DNA of 62,314 nucleotides from JAIXWP01 sp964428835 (GCA_964428835.1 CAYRZQ010000023.1:1-62314), one strand, 5' to 3'. Counted from the first letter of the stretch, positions 41,807 to 50,857 are shown. Notes: generated by a model not told the origin, from the sequence alone. A program made the numbers and translations.

Positions 41807-43993
41807 CTATCCTTCTACTTTAATCTTGATGTATTGAAACTCCTCATAGAGTGCCTTGTTTTTCACCGCATCCTTCTCGTATTGCTTTCCTTGTACAAGA
41901 TTGCGAGGCTCTGTAAATTGGAAGTCTTTTCCTTCTACATATCCCAATTTAATAAGCTCCCCCGCTACCATGTCTTTTGTTGCATTACCTCTAAACTCAG
42001 CAAGCTCTTCGTTGCTTTTGAACTTAGAAGAAGGCACTCTTGAAGCGCTTGCTTCAATGCTAATGGTGATCTTTCTTTTATCGTAAAGAATCTTTTGTAC
42101 GTCTTTAATGAATTGTTGGAACTTCACTTCTTTAGCTCCAAAATCCTTTGAGTCATAAACGAAGTAACGAGAGAACTCAGCATACCCTAAAGCCTCGATA
42201 AACTGTGTTTTAATAGGATTTTTTGGATCGTAACCCAGATCAACTTTCTTAGGCTCCTCTTTCTTAGGCTCGACTACTTTAGGTTCTTCCTTTTTTGGTT
42301 CTTCTTTCTTCGGCTGTTCCACTTTCGGAAGCTCTACCACTGGTTCTTGCACCTTGGGCTTATCAGGAGTCAAAGCCACGGGAATCAAATATACTTCTCG
42401 TTCCAATTCTTGAAATGCACTTTCGCAAGGCACATTGATATCGTCTTGTTTAATCTTCTCTTTTCCCTTAAGGTAATCAACGTGATAAGAAGTACATGGA
42501 TTCAAAATAGCCAGATAACCACCATCTCGCTTGCGAGGTCTATACTCCATCACCTCACCTGTGCGATTATTGGTGACAACAATTTTCAAATCTTCTGGTA
42601 AATCTTTTCCGTCTTCACCGATGATATAACCCTTGAGAACCGCGAGATTACTTTGATTTCCTTCCTCAGGTAGCTCAACTAAGTAGATGTCTTTTTTTCC
42701 GAAACCTCCATCCCTTTCTGATGAATAGTATGCGCGTCGGCCATCGGCCATTGGTTGGAAGAACACGTCGTCATCGACGGAGTTAAGCGGATACCCCATG
42801 TTTTCAGGCCTAGACCATTCACCATCGGCGCCTAATTTTGTATAAAACAAATCGAAGCCACCCATGCTGGAATGACCTTGGGATGCGAAGTACATTCCTT
42901 TTCCATCTGGAGTCAAAAATGGAGAATCCTCATCGAGCGCGGTATTAATTGTTGGACCTGCGTTCAACGCTCGACTCCATGTTCCATCTGGTAATTTTAC
43001 ACATCTATAAATATCTCGACCTCCCAATCCTCCAGGACGATCTGAGACAAAATAAAGTGTATTCTCATCAGCCGTTACCGTACAGTGCGTTTCCCAAAAC
43101 TCAGAGTTGATATCCGAACCTAGTTTTGCAGGGTCACTCCAAATTTCACCGATTAGTTTTGAGTACAAAATTCTTCCATCACCCAAGCTATCTCGGTATA
43201 AGAATAATGTTTGTCCATCAGGAGATACGCTAATTGTTGCATCGTGCTCGTCTGAGTTAAGGTTAAGCAATTCGGGAGCTCCCCATTCGTCTGTTTCTGT
43301 GCGATATGAAGCGTAAATATCATCTCTGAATTCTCCAGTCTCAGCATTTAGTATTCTGCTGTTTGATGAATCTGGACGTAATCTGCGGCTCGTGAAAAAT
43401 AATGAGCTCTCATCTAATGCCAAAACAGGGCTGAAATCGTTGTCAGGACCGTTGATTACTGGACCTAGATTGCTAATCACAAAATTCTTTGGATTTGCGA
43501 CCTGACGCTTTGCTTCTTCGCAATAAGCCAAACCTTGATCGGCCAAACTAACGAGACGGTGCTTCTTATTTAATGACTTTTTGAGCTTCGTAAAACTGGC
43601 AATAGACTCATCAAGCTTATAATTAATATGCTGTGCAATTCCCAAATAATACAAGGCATCTACCGGAGCCTTACGCTCAAGAGGATCAAAAGGATCGTAG
43701 TTCTTCGAAACTTTTTTATCAACCGCTACTTCCAAATATGAGAGTGCATCTGCCTTGGCATTGCTTGTCTGCAAAAGGCAATAGCCAATTTTATAATTAA
43801 CATTACCATTATTTGGATCAAGTTCCAAAGCCTTCTTCCATTCAACTATAGCCTGATACCATAGCTTCTCTTCCATTAGTTTGTTGGCCTCTGTAAAAAT
43901 CGCCGTAAAGTCACCTCTATCTCTTGGAGGATTCACTGCAAACAAATTGCAAACAAAGGATAACAAAAGAAAAAACAAAGTAAAGCGTTTCAT
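41807..43993 (-). CDS. TPR / PD40 beta-propeller / OmpA-like envelope protein (PorE-like)
   Basis: A 728-residue protein from ATG 43993 (TTG at 43996 is an artefact start). Signal peptide about 1-20; TPR region (about 30-165, LWYQAIVEWKKALELDPNNGNVNYKIGYCLLQT); WD40-like PD40 propeller repeats (about 180-440: DESSLFFTSRR, DGQTLFLYRDS, ENTLYFVSDRPGGLGGRDIY, DGKGMYFASQGHSSMGGFDLF, DGRRAYYSSERDGGFGKKDIY); a beta domain; a Lys/Glu/Pro linker (about 545-580, repeats of PKKEE); and a C-terminal OmpA-like region. This order resembles PorE, a peptidoglycan-associated T9SS component, although the OmpA domain is divergent. A TATATTCG element lies about 30 bp upstream (44034-44027). Confidence 0.78.
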   Translation of the reverse strand: MKRFTLFFLLLSFVCNLFAVNPPRDRGDFTAIFTEANKLMEEKLWYQAIVEWKKALELDPNNGNVNYKIGYCLLQTSNAKADALSYLEVAVDKKVSKNYDPFDPLERKAPVDALYYLGIAQHINYKLDESIASFTKLKKSLNKKHRLVSLADQGLAYCEEAKRQVANPKNFVISNLGPVINGPDNDFSPVLALDESSLFFTSRRLRPDSSNSRILNAETGEFRDDIYASYRTETDEWGAPELLNLNSDEHDATISVSPDGQTLFLYRDSLGDGRILYSKLIGEIWSDPAKLGSDINSEFWETHCTVTADENTLYFVSDRPGGLGGRDIYRCVKLPDGTWSRALNAGPTINTALDEDSPFLTPDGKGMYFASQGHSSMGGFDLFYTKLGADGEWSRPENMGYPLNSVDDDVFFQPMADGRRAYYSSERDGGFGKKDIYLVELPEEGNQSNLAVLKGYIIGEDGKDLPEDLKIVVTNNRTGEVMEYRPRKRDGGYLAILNPCTSYHVDYLKGKEKIKQDDINVPCESAFQELEREVYLIPVALTPDKPKVQEPVVELPKVEQPKKEEPKKEEPKVVEPKKEEPKKVDLGYDPKNPIKTQFIEALGYAEFSRYFVYDSKDFGAKEVKFQQFIKDVQKILYDKRKITISIEASASRVPSSKFKSNEELAEFRGNATKDMVAGELIKLGYVEGKDFQFTEPRNLVQGKQYEKDAVKNKALYEEFQYIKIKVEG

Positions 43994-44050
43994 CAAACTA
44001 CATTTTGAACGTTAAGGAATATAAGGCGAATATAAGTATATCTAATCAAA

Positions 44051-45451
44051 TTAAATCTCGCGGTTGATATCGAATGCTTCAAGGTAATCAGCTACTCGAC
44101 GAACAAAGCTTCCACCCAAAGCGCCATCTACAACTCGGTGATCATAAGAATGACTCAAAAACATCATATGTCGAATACCTAGAGTATCTCCAAATGGTGT
44201 TTCAATCACAGCTGGCTTCTTACGAATCGCTCCCACGGCCATAATCGCTACTTGTGGTTGATTGATAATTGGAGTACCCATCACATTTCCAAATGTTCCA
44301 ACATTCGTCAATGTATAAGTTCCTCCTTGAATCTCATCTGGAGAAAGTTTGTTTGCGCGGGCTCTATCGGCAAGGTCATTCACTTTACTCGCCAGGCCTA
44401 CTAAGTTTAATTGATCTGCATTCTTAATTACAGGAACAATCAAATTACCACTCGGAAGTGCCGCAGCCATTCCGATATTGATATCACCTCTCTTGATGAT
44501 ATTGGTACCATCAACAGAAATATTAATATTCGGGAAATCTTTAATTGCTTTGACTATTGCTTCGATGAATAGCGGAGTAAACGTGATTTTGGTTTTGTGC
44601 TTTTGTTCGAAGGTCTTCTTCACGCGCTCTCTCCACATTACGATATTCGTTACGTCGGCTTCTACATAGCTCGTCACGTGCGGACTTGTCTGCTTACTCA
44701 TCACCATGTGATCAGCAATCAACTTGCGCATTCTGTCCATCTCAATAATCTCGTCATTCGCACCTACAAACACCGCTGGTTTGTGAGCTGGTTTTGGAGC
44801 TGACGGGGCAGTGGAAGGAGTAGGAGTAGGAATATGAGTAGGCTTGTCCTGAGCTGTGTCGAAGGAAGTAGGAGTAGGAGTAGGAGTAGGAGTAGGAATA
44901 TGAGTAGGAGTAGGAAGTGTGCCGTTTTGTTTTTTGGCAACAAAATCAAGAATATCTCCTTTGGTCACGCGACCACCTTGGCCACTTCCAGCTATAGTCT
45001 CTAATTCAGACATACTTACACCCTCTGCCTTGGCTATGTTGCGTACCAATGGTGAATAGAATTTACCACTTGGGCCATTTTTCAAAACTTCACCAGCGAT
45101 GGGATTCGCCATTGCCGCGGCTTCCACATGAGCAGCAGCAGCAGCAGGAGCAACAGTAGGAGTAGGAGTAAGAGTAAGAGTAGGTGGTGCAGTTTGGACC
45201 GTTGTTGAGGCACCGACGCCGATCAGAGCAATAGGTTGACCCACTTGTACCACATCACCTTCTTTCACCAAACACTTCAACAATACACCATCCTCTGGAG
45301 AAGGCACTTCACTATCTACCTTGTCTGTTGCAATTTCGATGATAGGCTCATCCGCCTTCACAGCATCCCCCTCTTTCTTTACCCATTTAATGATGGTGGC
45401 TTCAGCCACACTCTCGCCCATCTTGGGCAATAGCAATTCTATTTGTGACAT
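44051..45451 (-). CDS. Dihydrolipoamide acyltransferase (E2) of a 2-oxoacid dehydrogenase complex
   Basis: A 466-residue E2. N-terminal lipoyl domain with lipoylated Lys44 in EIATDKVDSEV; Ala/Pro/Thr linker; E3/E1-binding domain (about 133-172, SPLVRNIAKAEGVSMSELETIAGSGQGGRVTKGDIL); second Pro/Thr linker; catalytic CAT domain (about 240-466) with the active-site HSYDHRVVDGALGG. The sequence fits branched-chain or pyruvate/2-oxoglutarate E2; which one cannot be decided here, and no E1 or E3 gene is adjacent. The second linker is built of a hexamer microsatellite and holds a REP-like element. A TACCTTTG -7 match lies 24 bp upstream (45482-45475). Confidence 0.92.
   Translation of the reverse strand: MSQIELLLPKMGESVAEATIIKWVKKEGDAVKADEPIIEIATDKVDSEVPSPEDGVLLKCLVKEGDVVQVGQPIALIGVGASTTVQTAPPTLTLTPTPTVAPAAAAAHVEAAAMANPIAGEVLKNGPSGKFYSPLVRNIAKAEGVSMSELETIAGSGQGGRVTKGDILDFVAKKQNGTLPTPTHIPTPTPTPTPTSFDTAQDKPTHIPTPTPSTAPSAPKPAHKPAVFVGANDEIIEMDRMRKLIADHMVMSKQTSPHVTSYVEADVTNIVMWRERVKKTFEQKHKTKITFTPLFIEAIVKAIKDFPNINISVDGTNIIKRGDINIGMAAALPSGNLIVPVIKNADQLNLVGLASKVNDLADRARANKLSPDEIQGGTYTLTNVGTFGNVMGTPIINQPQVAIMAVGAIRKKPAVIETPFGDTLGIRHMMFLSHSYDHRVVDGALGGSFVRRVADYLEAFDINREI
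44813..44920. repeat. GTAGGA hexamer microsatellite with embedded REP-like element in the E2 linker
   Basis: Plus-strand GTAGGA repeats (coding strand TCCTAC, encoding alternating Pro-Thr) interrupted at 44843-44866 by CTTGTCCTGAGC...GTCGAAGGA, which encodes SFDTAQDK on the minus strand. Sequence GGAATATGAGTAGG (encoding THIP-type) is present on both sides of the insert. Change by whole hexamers keeps the frame and only alters linker length. A second short stretch of the hexamer lies at about 45150-45185. Confidence 0.8.
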
Positions 45452-45536
45452 CCTTGTGATCCGTTTTGGTGGCGCAAAGGTACACTTTTACCTCATCCAA
45501 TCTACCTCTGTGAAAAAGCTGTTAATTCGCTTGAAA

Positions 45537-46790
45537 TCAACACTCTGAATCCCGTGTTAAGGCACTGTTATTCAAAACAGTCAGAAAGAAGTAAAAAAAC
45601 ACCACCCCGGCCTGAACCTCCAAAAAAGACTCGAACAGAAAATTTAATAAACATAAGCCTATAAAAGCCATATAAAATATACTCCCCGAACGAGAAGCTT
45701 TTATCAAAACAACAAGGCAAAAAATAGCAAAAACAATCAATCCAGCCCATCCCATTTCTACCCCCACTTGAAGGAACTGATTATGTGAATTCAAATTCTT
45801 TTCCAGGGCATAGCTCTCACCCTTCGTTGCATACTTTTCTCTCAAAAAAATTCCCGCATTACCTATACCAACACCTCCAGGTTGTTCTATCATCACTGCA
45901 ACTGAAGAAGTCCATGTAACACGACGCAACTCTGTACTACTTCGCGCTTCTTGCTTCACCGCTTGATCTTGAGTAGTACTAGCTTCACCAGTTGTGATGT
46001 CCGAAACCGATTGATCGATACGCTGAGAAGTCAAAGGCAAGGCAGATGTTAATCCAATAATCAATACGATACTTGAAATGGACCAGTATAAACCCCTCCG
46101 CATATTCCACTTGCGTCTGAAAACTACCCATATCTCCCAAATCATCGCAATCACTGCTGATAAAATTCCTGCCTTGCTCGCGAGCATAACAATAAACAGA
46201 ATGATGAAAAATGTGACCGTCAAATGAAAAGCAAATGAGCCAAAAAAATAAGCGCGTTTTACTCCCTGGCTAACCAACCAAAACAAAGCTAAGCTCTGAT
46301 ACAAGGCCATATATGTTGGGTGAAAATAAATACCCAAATTGCTATATGTAAGATACTCCCTTGAATCAAATATGTAGGCTCTGTAAGCTCCGTATATCAA
46401 CGCAATCAGCGCAAACAAAAAACATCCACCCACAAAGGCTCGTATCATTTTCCGAACTTCTTCTTTTGTAAAAATCGGCGTCAGCAACATTAGAAGTGGA
46501 AAAACAATCATGCTGGCTTTGTACTCCAGCTCCTTGCTTGCTACTTCTACATCACTTGTAAACCAAAATCCAGCAGCCATAAGGGCATAAAGAGACACTG
46601 GAAAAATCAAAACTTGCAAATCAACCTTTCTATTGAAAAACCTATTTTTAATACTATAGAAAATAGAATACAAAAAATACAGGCCAATGATACCCGGCAC
46701 ATATCGCTTGTGTAAGGGCAATAAAAAGGCAATAAGCAAACAAAAATTGTAATGCCAGTTTGTAGGTGATATGAATTTTCTCCAGATCAT
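45537..46790 (-). CDS. O-antigen ligase / Wzy-like polymerase family membrane protein
   Basis: A 417-residue protein with about 10-12 transmembrane helices and one large periplasmic loop (about 265-345). The loop region contains the Wzy_C/WaaL pattern ARSSTELRRVTWTSSVAVMIEQPGGVGIGNAGIFLREKY and the SHNQFLQVGVEMGWAGL helix, where the His/Arg/Gly positions are characteristic of O-antigen ligases and polymerases. It probably joins glycan units from undecaprenyl carriers. The start ATG directly abuts the stop of the DinB gene (46791), so it is co-transcribed with it. Confidence 0.85.
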   Translation of the reverse strand: MIWRKFISPTNWHYNFCLLIAFLLPLHKRYVPGIIGLYFLYSIFYSIKNRFFNRKVDLQVLIFPVSLYALMAAGFWFTSDVEVASKELEYKASMIVFPLLMLLTPIFTKEEVRKMIRAFVGGCFLFALIALIYGAYRAYIFDSREYLTYSNLGIYFHPTYMALYQSLALFWLVSQGVKRAYFFGSFAFHLTVTFFIILFIVMLASKAGILSAVIAMIWEIWVVFRRKWNMRRGLYWSISSIVLIIGLTSALPLTSQRIDQSVSDITTGEASTTQDQAVKQEARSSTELRRVTWTSSVAVMIEQPGGVGIGNAGIFLREKYATKGESYALEKNLNSHNQFLQVGVEMGWAGLIVFAIFCLVVLIKASRSGSIFYMAFIGLCLLNFLFESFLEVQAGVVFFYFFLTVLNNSALTRDSEC

Positions 46791-47318
46791 TTAAAACTGT
46801 GAGCGCAATCTCTCAAGCTGTGGGAAATGATGCCTCAAATGAGAATTTAAAAAATCAAGCGTGCCATCCAGCGTGATCATTCCCGCTGCTGGTTGCTTAA
46901 ATATCAATCGATCATAATACTCTTCCGGAACTGTAGAAATAAAAGCATTCAATTGTGTCCTGAGCTTGCCCCATTTAGCGCTCAAATCTTCCAATGTCGA
47001 TCCTCCTTGTGGATCAGGAAGTACGGCGGGTGCCTTGTACCGTTCGCCCGAATCGAGTCGCTTTACCAACATGCTTTCCGCCAGACGTTCTTGATCTCCC
47101 ACTTTATCCAACGCATCAAATCCACTCGAAGATTTTTTCATCATATATCCTAAAGTTCCCCCTTCACTCATCAAAATGTGTTCAATGACTTGAACCATAC
47201 TCCACTCCCCCACTGGCGCACTATTCATTTGTTCAGTGCTCAACCCCTCGAAGTATTGAAGAGCTTGTTGCTTGGCCTCCTCGAGGTTGTGCAGTTTCGT
47301 TTCGATTGTTTTTGTCAT
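46791..47318 (-). CDS. DinB superfamily protein
   Basis: A 175-residue four-helix bundle of the DinB/YfiT metal-binding superfamily. The metal ligands are probably His in VIEHILMSEG (about residue 47) and the late pair in LNSHLRHHFPQLERLR (about 160-164). Members include metal-dependent thiol transferases (bacillithiol, mycothiol), but many have no known substrate. Sits between elaA-like (8 bp upstream) and the O-antigen ligase gene (0 bp), so part of a three-gene transcript. Confidence 0.85.
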   Translation of the reverse strand: MTKTIETKLHNLEEAKQQALQYFEGLSTEQMNSAPVGEWSMVQVIEHILMSEGGTLGYMMKKSSSGFDALDKVGDQERLAESMLVKRLDSGERYKAPAVLPDPQGGSTLEDLSAKWGKLRTQLNAFISTVPEEYYDRLIFKQPAAGMITLDGTLDFLNSHLRHHFPQLERLRSQF

Positions 47319-47326
47319 ACTACAAA

Positions 47327-47788
47327 TTAAAGAGAATATTTTAAAACCATTTCTTTATGCGGAATGTCGTCCTCCAAATACTCCTCCCCTTCTACTTCAA
47401 ATCCAAAAGATTCATAGAACTTTTGCAGATAGCTCTGCGCGCTGATTCGAATATCTAATCCAGGATAGCTCTCTTGCTGCTGCTCAATTGACCTCTTCAT
47501 CACCTCTCTGCCCAAACCTTCGCGACGCATCACAAGGGAACTTGCCAATCTACCAATCGATGGATCTGTATAACTTACTCCAGGCGGCACCAAGCGGCTG
47601 CATGCTTGCACTCGACCCAGAGAATCACTCACCCATAGGTGTGAACATTTCAAATCTTTGCCATCCAACTCAGGATAAGGACAAGTTTGCTCAACCACAA
47701 ATACATCAACACGAAGTTGCAGAATGCCGTAGAGCTCTGTGGCTGTAAGCTCTTCCCATTTTTTTAGGTGCCAAGTCAAGGTTTCCAT
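47327..47788 (-). CDS. ElaA-type GNAT family acetyltransferase
   Basis: A 153-residue protein matching the ElaA family: N-terminal WEELTATELYGILQLRVDVFVVEQTCPYPELDGKD, then CoA-binding GRLASSLVMRREGLGREVMKRSIEQ and a C-terminal YESFGFEVEGEEYLEDDIPHKEM. Function of ElaA is not established beyond the acetyltransferase fold. First gene of the ElaA-DinB-O-antigen-ligase transcript; divergent from the ABC-F gene. Confidence 0.88.
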   Translation of the reverse strand: METLTWHLKKWEELTATELYGILQLRVDVFVVEQTCPYPELDGKDLKCSHLWVSDSLGRVQACSRLVPPGVSYTDPSIGRLASSLVMRREGLGREVMKRSIEQQQESYPGLDIRISAQSYLQKFYESFGFEVEGEEYLEDDIPHKEMVLKYSL

Positions 47789-47834
47789 CTTTCTTTTCTA
47801 AAAACAGTTGGCAATATCGGATGAAATGTGATGC

Positions 47835-47842
47835 TATCTTTG
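47835..47842 (+). promoter_or_regulatory. -7 element TATCTTTG of the ABC-F gene
   Basis: Exact TAnnTTTG match; TTG at 47808-47810 is 24 bp upstream. Only six bases separate it from ATG 47849, so the transcript would be nearly leaderless. Confidence 0.5.
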
Positions 47843-47848
47843 CAACCT

Positions 47849-49711
47849 ATGAATTATTTGTCAGTCGAAAACGTTTCCAAATCATTTGGCGAGCAGTTAT
47901 TATTTCAAGATCTCAATTTCGGAATAGAAAAAGGTCAAAAAATCGCCCTTGTTGCACGAAACGGTGCTGGCAAATCCACTTTGTTTAAAATCCTTGTCGG
48001 ACAAGACACTCCCGACGGTGGTATCATCGCTTTCAATCGCGAAGTGCGTATCGGTTTTCTCGCTCAAGAACATGGCCTCGACGATGAATTGACTATCCTC
48101 GAAAATGTATTCAATGCCAAGAACCCTATGACCAAGGCAATCGCCGCCTATGAGAAAGCATTGCTCAACGAAGGCGACTTGCAGCAAGCACACGACTTAA
48201 TGGATCAAACAGGTGCCTGGGATTATGAAGCGAAAGCACGTCAAGTACTCGGTGGTCTTGAAATCCATGACCTAGAGCGCGTTGTTAAAAATCTTTCCGG
48301 AGGACAAAAGCGCCGCATCGCATTGGCTAAAGTGCTCATCGAAGAGCCAGACCTCGTATTCCTCGACGAGCCCACCAACCACCTCGATCTCGATATGATC
48401 GAATGGCTCGAAGAATTTCTCAATCGCTCCAATATGACGATCTTTATGATTACCCACGATCGTTACTTCTTAGAAAATATCACAGATGAAATTTTAGAAT
48501 TAGAAAATAAAAGCATCTATCGTTACAAAGGAAATTTCTCCTATTACCTGGAGAAAAAAGCAGAGCGTGAAGCTCTCGAAGAAAGCTCTCGCGAAAAGGC
48601 CATGAATCTTTTCAAAAGAGAATTGGAATGGGCTCGCAAAATGCCTAAAGCCCGCACCACAAAAAGCAAATCCCGCATGGATAGCTTTGAGGAGTTGAAA
48701 GAGCGCGTTAGAAAAAATACCGATCCGGATTCTCTAGAATTGGAAATAAATATCAGCCGCCTCGGAAGTAAAATCGTTGAATTACATAAAGTGAAAAAAG
48801 CATTTGGTGAAACACAAGTGCTCAACGGTTTTGACTATGTCTTTAAAACAGGTGAAAAGGTCGGCTTGGTGGGGCGCAACGGAACGGGAAAAAGTACTTT
48901 CCTCAACCTTCTCACCCAACAGCTCGAACCCGATGGTGGAAAAGTTGTCATTGGCGAAACCGTTGTTTACGGCTATTACAGTCAAACGGGAATAAAGTTA
49001 AAAGATGGTCAGCGTGTAATCGAAGCGGTGCGCGAGGTTGCTGATTTTATCCCATTGAAAAAAGGAAAGACAATCACAGCCGCGCAAATGCTCGAGCGTT
49101 TTCTCTTCCCAAAACACATGCATTTCAACTATATTGAAAAGCTGAGTGGTGGTGAAAAAAAACGCTTGCAGTTGCTCCTTCTTCTCATGAAGAATCCAAA
49201 CTTCATGATTCTCGATGAGCCTACCAACGACCTCGACGTTTTTACCCTCAGCGCGCTCGAAGAATACCTCCAACACTTCCCAGGTTGTTTGGTCATCGTA
49301 AGTCACGATCGCTATTTTCTTGATAAACTCGTTGACCACGTCTTCGTACTCGACGGCCATGGAAATGTGAAAGATATCATCGGAAGCTACTCCAAATTCA
49401 GACAAACAATGGATGAAATGGAGAAAGCTGATAAACAAATCAAGCAAGAGCAGCAAGCTTTACCTCAACCAGTAGCAGAGTCTACAGCCAAAACGAAAGT
49501 CAAATTGACCTTCAAGGAAAAATTTGAATTTGATCAATTAGAAAAAGAAATCCCACTCCTCGAAGAAAAGAAAAAGCTCCTAGAAGCAAAACTCGAACAG
49601 AGCCTCGCCGATCACACTCAACTTTTAAAAGTCACAGAAGAGCTAGGCAAAGTCGTAGAAGAACTCGACACCAAATCCCTTCGATGGCTTGAGCTCAGCG
49701 AGTTTGCCTGA
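47849..49711 (+). CDS. ABC-F family ATPase (Uup-like)
   Basis: A 620-residue duplicated ABC ATPase without membrane domains. Start chosen at ATG 47849 (MNYLSVENVSKSFGE), since upstream codons overlap the promoter. First cassette: Walker A VARNGAGKST, signature NLSGGQKRR, Walker B LVFLDEPTNHLD; ABC-F linker (about 240-300, YSYYLEKKAEREALEESSREK); second cassette: Walker A VGRNGTGKST, signature KLSGGEKKR, DEPTNDLD. A C-terminal coiled coil with FKEKFEFDQLEKEIPLLEEKK matches Uup. Likely acts on ribosomes or branched DNA. Its stop lies 2 bp from the paaE stop. Confidence 0.92.
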   Translation: MNYLSVENVSKSFGEQLLFQDLNFGIEKGQKIALVARNGAGKSTLFKILVGQDTPDGGIIAFNREVRIGFLAQEHGLDDELTILENVFNAKNPMTKAIAAYEKALLNEGDLQQAHDLMDQTGAWDYEAKARQVLGGLEIHDLERVVKNLSGGQKRRIALAKVLIEEPDLVFLDEPTNHLDLDMIEWLEEFLNRSNMTIFMITHDRYFLENITDEILELENKSIYRYKGNFSYYLEKKAEREALEESSREKAMNLFKRELEWARKMPKARTTKSKSRMDSFEELKERVRKNTDPDSLELEINISRLGSKIVELHKVKKAFGETQVLNGFDYVFKTGEKVGLVGRNGTGKSTFLNLLTQQLEPDGGKVVIGETVVYGYYSQTGIKLKDGQRVIEAVREVADFIPLKKGKTITAAQMLERFLFPKHMHFNYIEKLSGGEKKRLQLLLLLMKNPNFMILDEPTNDLDVFTLSALEEYLQHFPGCLVIVSHDRYFLDKLVDHVFVLDGHGNVKDIIGSYSKFRQTMDEMEKADKQIKQEQQALPQPVAESTAKTKVKLTFKEKFEFDQLEKEIPLLEEKKKLLEAKLEQSLADHTQLLKVTEELGKVVEELDTKSLRWLELSEFA

Positions 49712-49713
49712 TT

Positions 49714-50796
49714 TTACTGAACGTCAAAATTAATGACCACACGCTCAGAAGTTGGCTTCGCTTGACATGTCAATACAAATCCATTTTCAACCTCACCAGG
49801 CTCAAGCGCATAGTTAACAGTCATCTCTACACTTCCTTCATCGACGTGGGCTCTGCATGTGCAACACATTCCTCCTTTGCACGAGAACGGAATGTCCAGT
49901 CCGTGGCGCTGCGCTGCATCCAACACAGGCATACCATTCATAGGCATATCAAAGTCCACTTGCTGTCCATCATATACCACAGAAACTTTACATATCTGAT
50001 CAGTATTTACATGCACTGCTTTTACCGTCTCCTCTTTTGGTTTGATTTGACCTGGTGAAGCGAACAATTCAAAATGAATTTTATCCTGATCAAGGCCCAA
50101 TGATTTGAGGTATTCAGAAACCGAACGAATCATCGGTTCTGGACCACAAATGAAAGCTTCGTCAATAGCGGTCAAATCCACAAAGTGTTTTCCGAATCCC
50201 TCACAACGCTCGCCATCAATACGACCGTGGAAAAGCTGAATTTCATTCGGTTCACCACTCAACACATGAAAGACTCTGAAACGCCCGAGGAATCGGTCTT
50301 TCATATCTTCCAATTCATCTCTAAAAATAATAGTATTGAACCAGCGATTGCCGTAAAGCAATGTAACCTCGCTTTGTGGCTCAGTTGTTAAAACTGTCTT
50401 GGCTATGGAAAGCACCGGAGTAATTCCGCTGCCCGCTGCAACAAGAAAATATCTCTTCTTTTTTCCAGTATTCAACTCTGGAGTAAATGCACCCATGGGC
50501 GTCATCACTTGCATCAGATCTCCAACCTTCAAATGCTCATTCGCCCAAGTGCTAAAAACACCGCCGTCCACATTTTTTATAGCGACGCGAAGCTCTCCAT
50601 CATTCACTCCGCTGCATATGGAATAAGAGCGTCGAATGTCCTCGCCATTGATCGTCTCTCTAAGCGTGAGGTATTGTCCCGCCTTGAATTGGTAGTTCTC
50701 TTGAAGTTCTACCGGTATATCAAAAGCCACCGAAACACAGTCAACGGTTTCGCGGCGAATGTCTTTTACTTTTAGTTCGTGAAACTTTGGTCGCAT
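49714..50796 (-). CDS. paaE: Phenylacetyl-CoA epoxidase reductase subunit PaaE
   Basis: A 360-residue reductase. N-terminal FAD-binding domain with RRSYSICSG; NAD(P)H domain with LVAAGSGITPVLSIAKT and AFICGPEPM; C-terminal plant-type 2Fe-2S ferredoxin domain (CKGGMCCTC ... VLTCQAKP). It delivers electrons from NADPH to the PaaABC(D) oxygenase. It is transcribed away from paaA, unlike the usual paaABCDE order, and has its own TACATTTG -7 match on the minus strand (50820-50813), 16 bp before the start. One palindrome copy with a single mismatch lies inside. Confidence 0.95.
   Translation of the reverse strand: MRPKFHELKVKDIRRETVDCVSVAFDIPVELQENYQFKAGQYLTLRETINGEDIRRSYSICSGVNDGELRVAIKNVDGGVFSTWANEHLKVGDLMQVMTPMGAFTPELNTGKKKRYFLVAAGSGITPVLSIAKTVLTTEPQSEVTLLYGNRWFNTIIFRDELEDMKDRFLGRFRVFHVLSGEPNEIQLFHGRIDGERCEGFGKHFVDLTAIDEAFICGPEPMIRSVSEYLKSLGLDQDKIHFELFASPGQIKPKEETVKAVHVNTDQICKVSVVYDGQQVDFDMPMNGMPVLDAAQRHGLDIPFSCKGGMCCTCRAHVDEGSVEMTVNYALEPGEVENGFVLTCQAKPTSERVVINFDVQ
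50120..50137. repeat. ACCGAA-N6-(A)TCGGT palindrome, one-mismatch copy in paaE
   Basis: ACCGAA, CGAATC, ATCGGT; one mismatch in the right arm. Alternative pairing AACCGA / TCGGTT with an 8-base loop is perfect. Confidence 0.65.
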
Positions 50797-50857
50797 AAGT
50801 TTGTTTTCAAAGCAAATGTATATCAGGCAACCCTAATTCTGGGTTTCCATGACACAA

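Noticed and set aside
44813..44920. Hexamer array as a CRISPR-like array
   Set aside because: Units are six bases long without unique spacers, and the reading frame of E2 continues through them.
46950..46970. CCTGAGCTTG in the DinB gene as a second REP-like copy
   Set aside because: Only about ten bases match and the GTCGAAGG part is missing.
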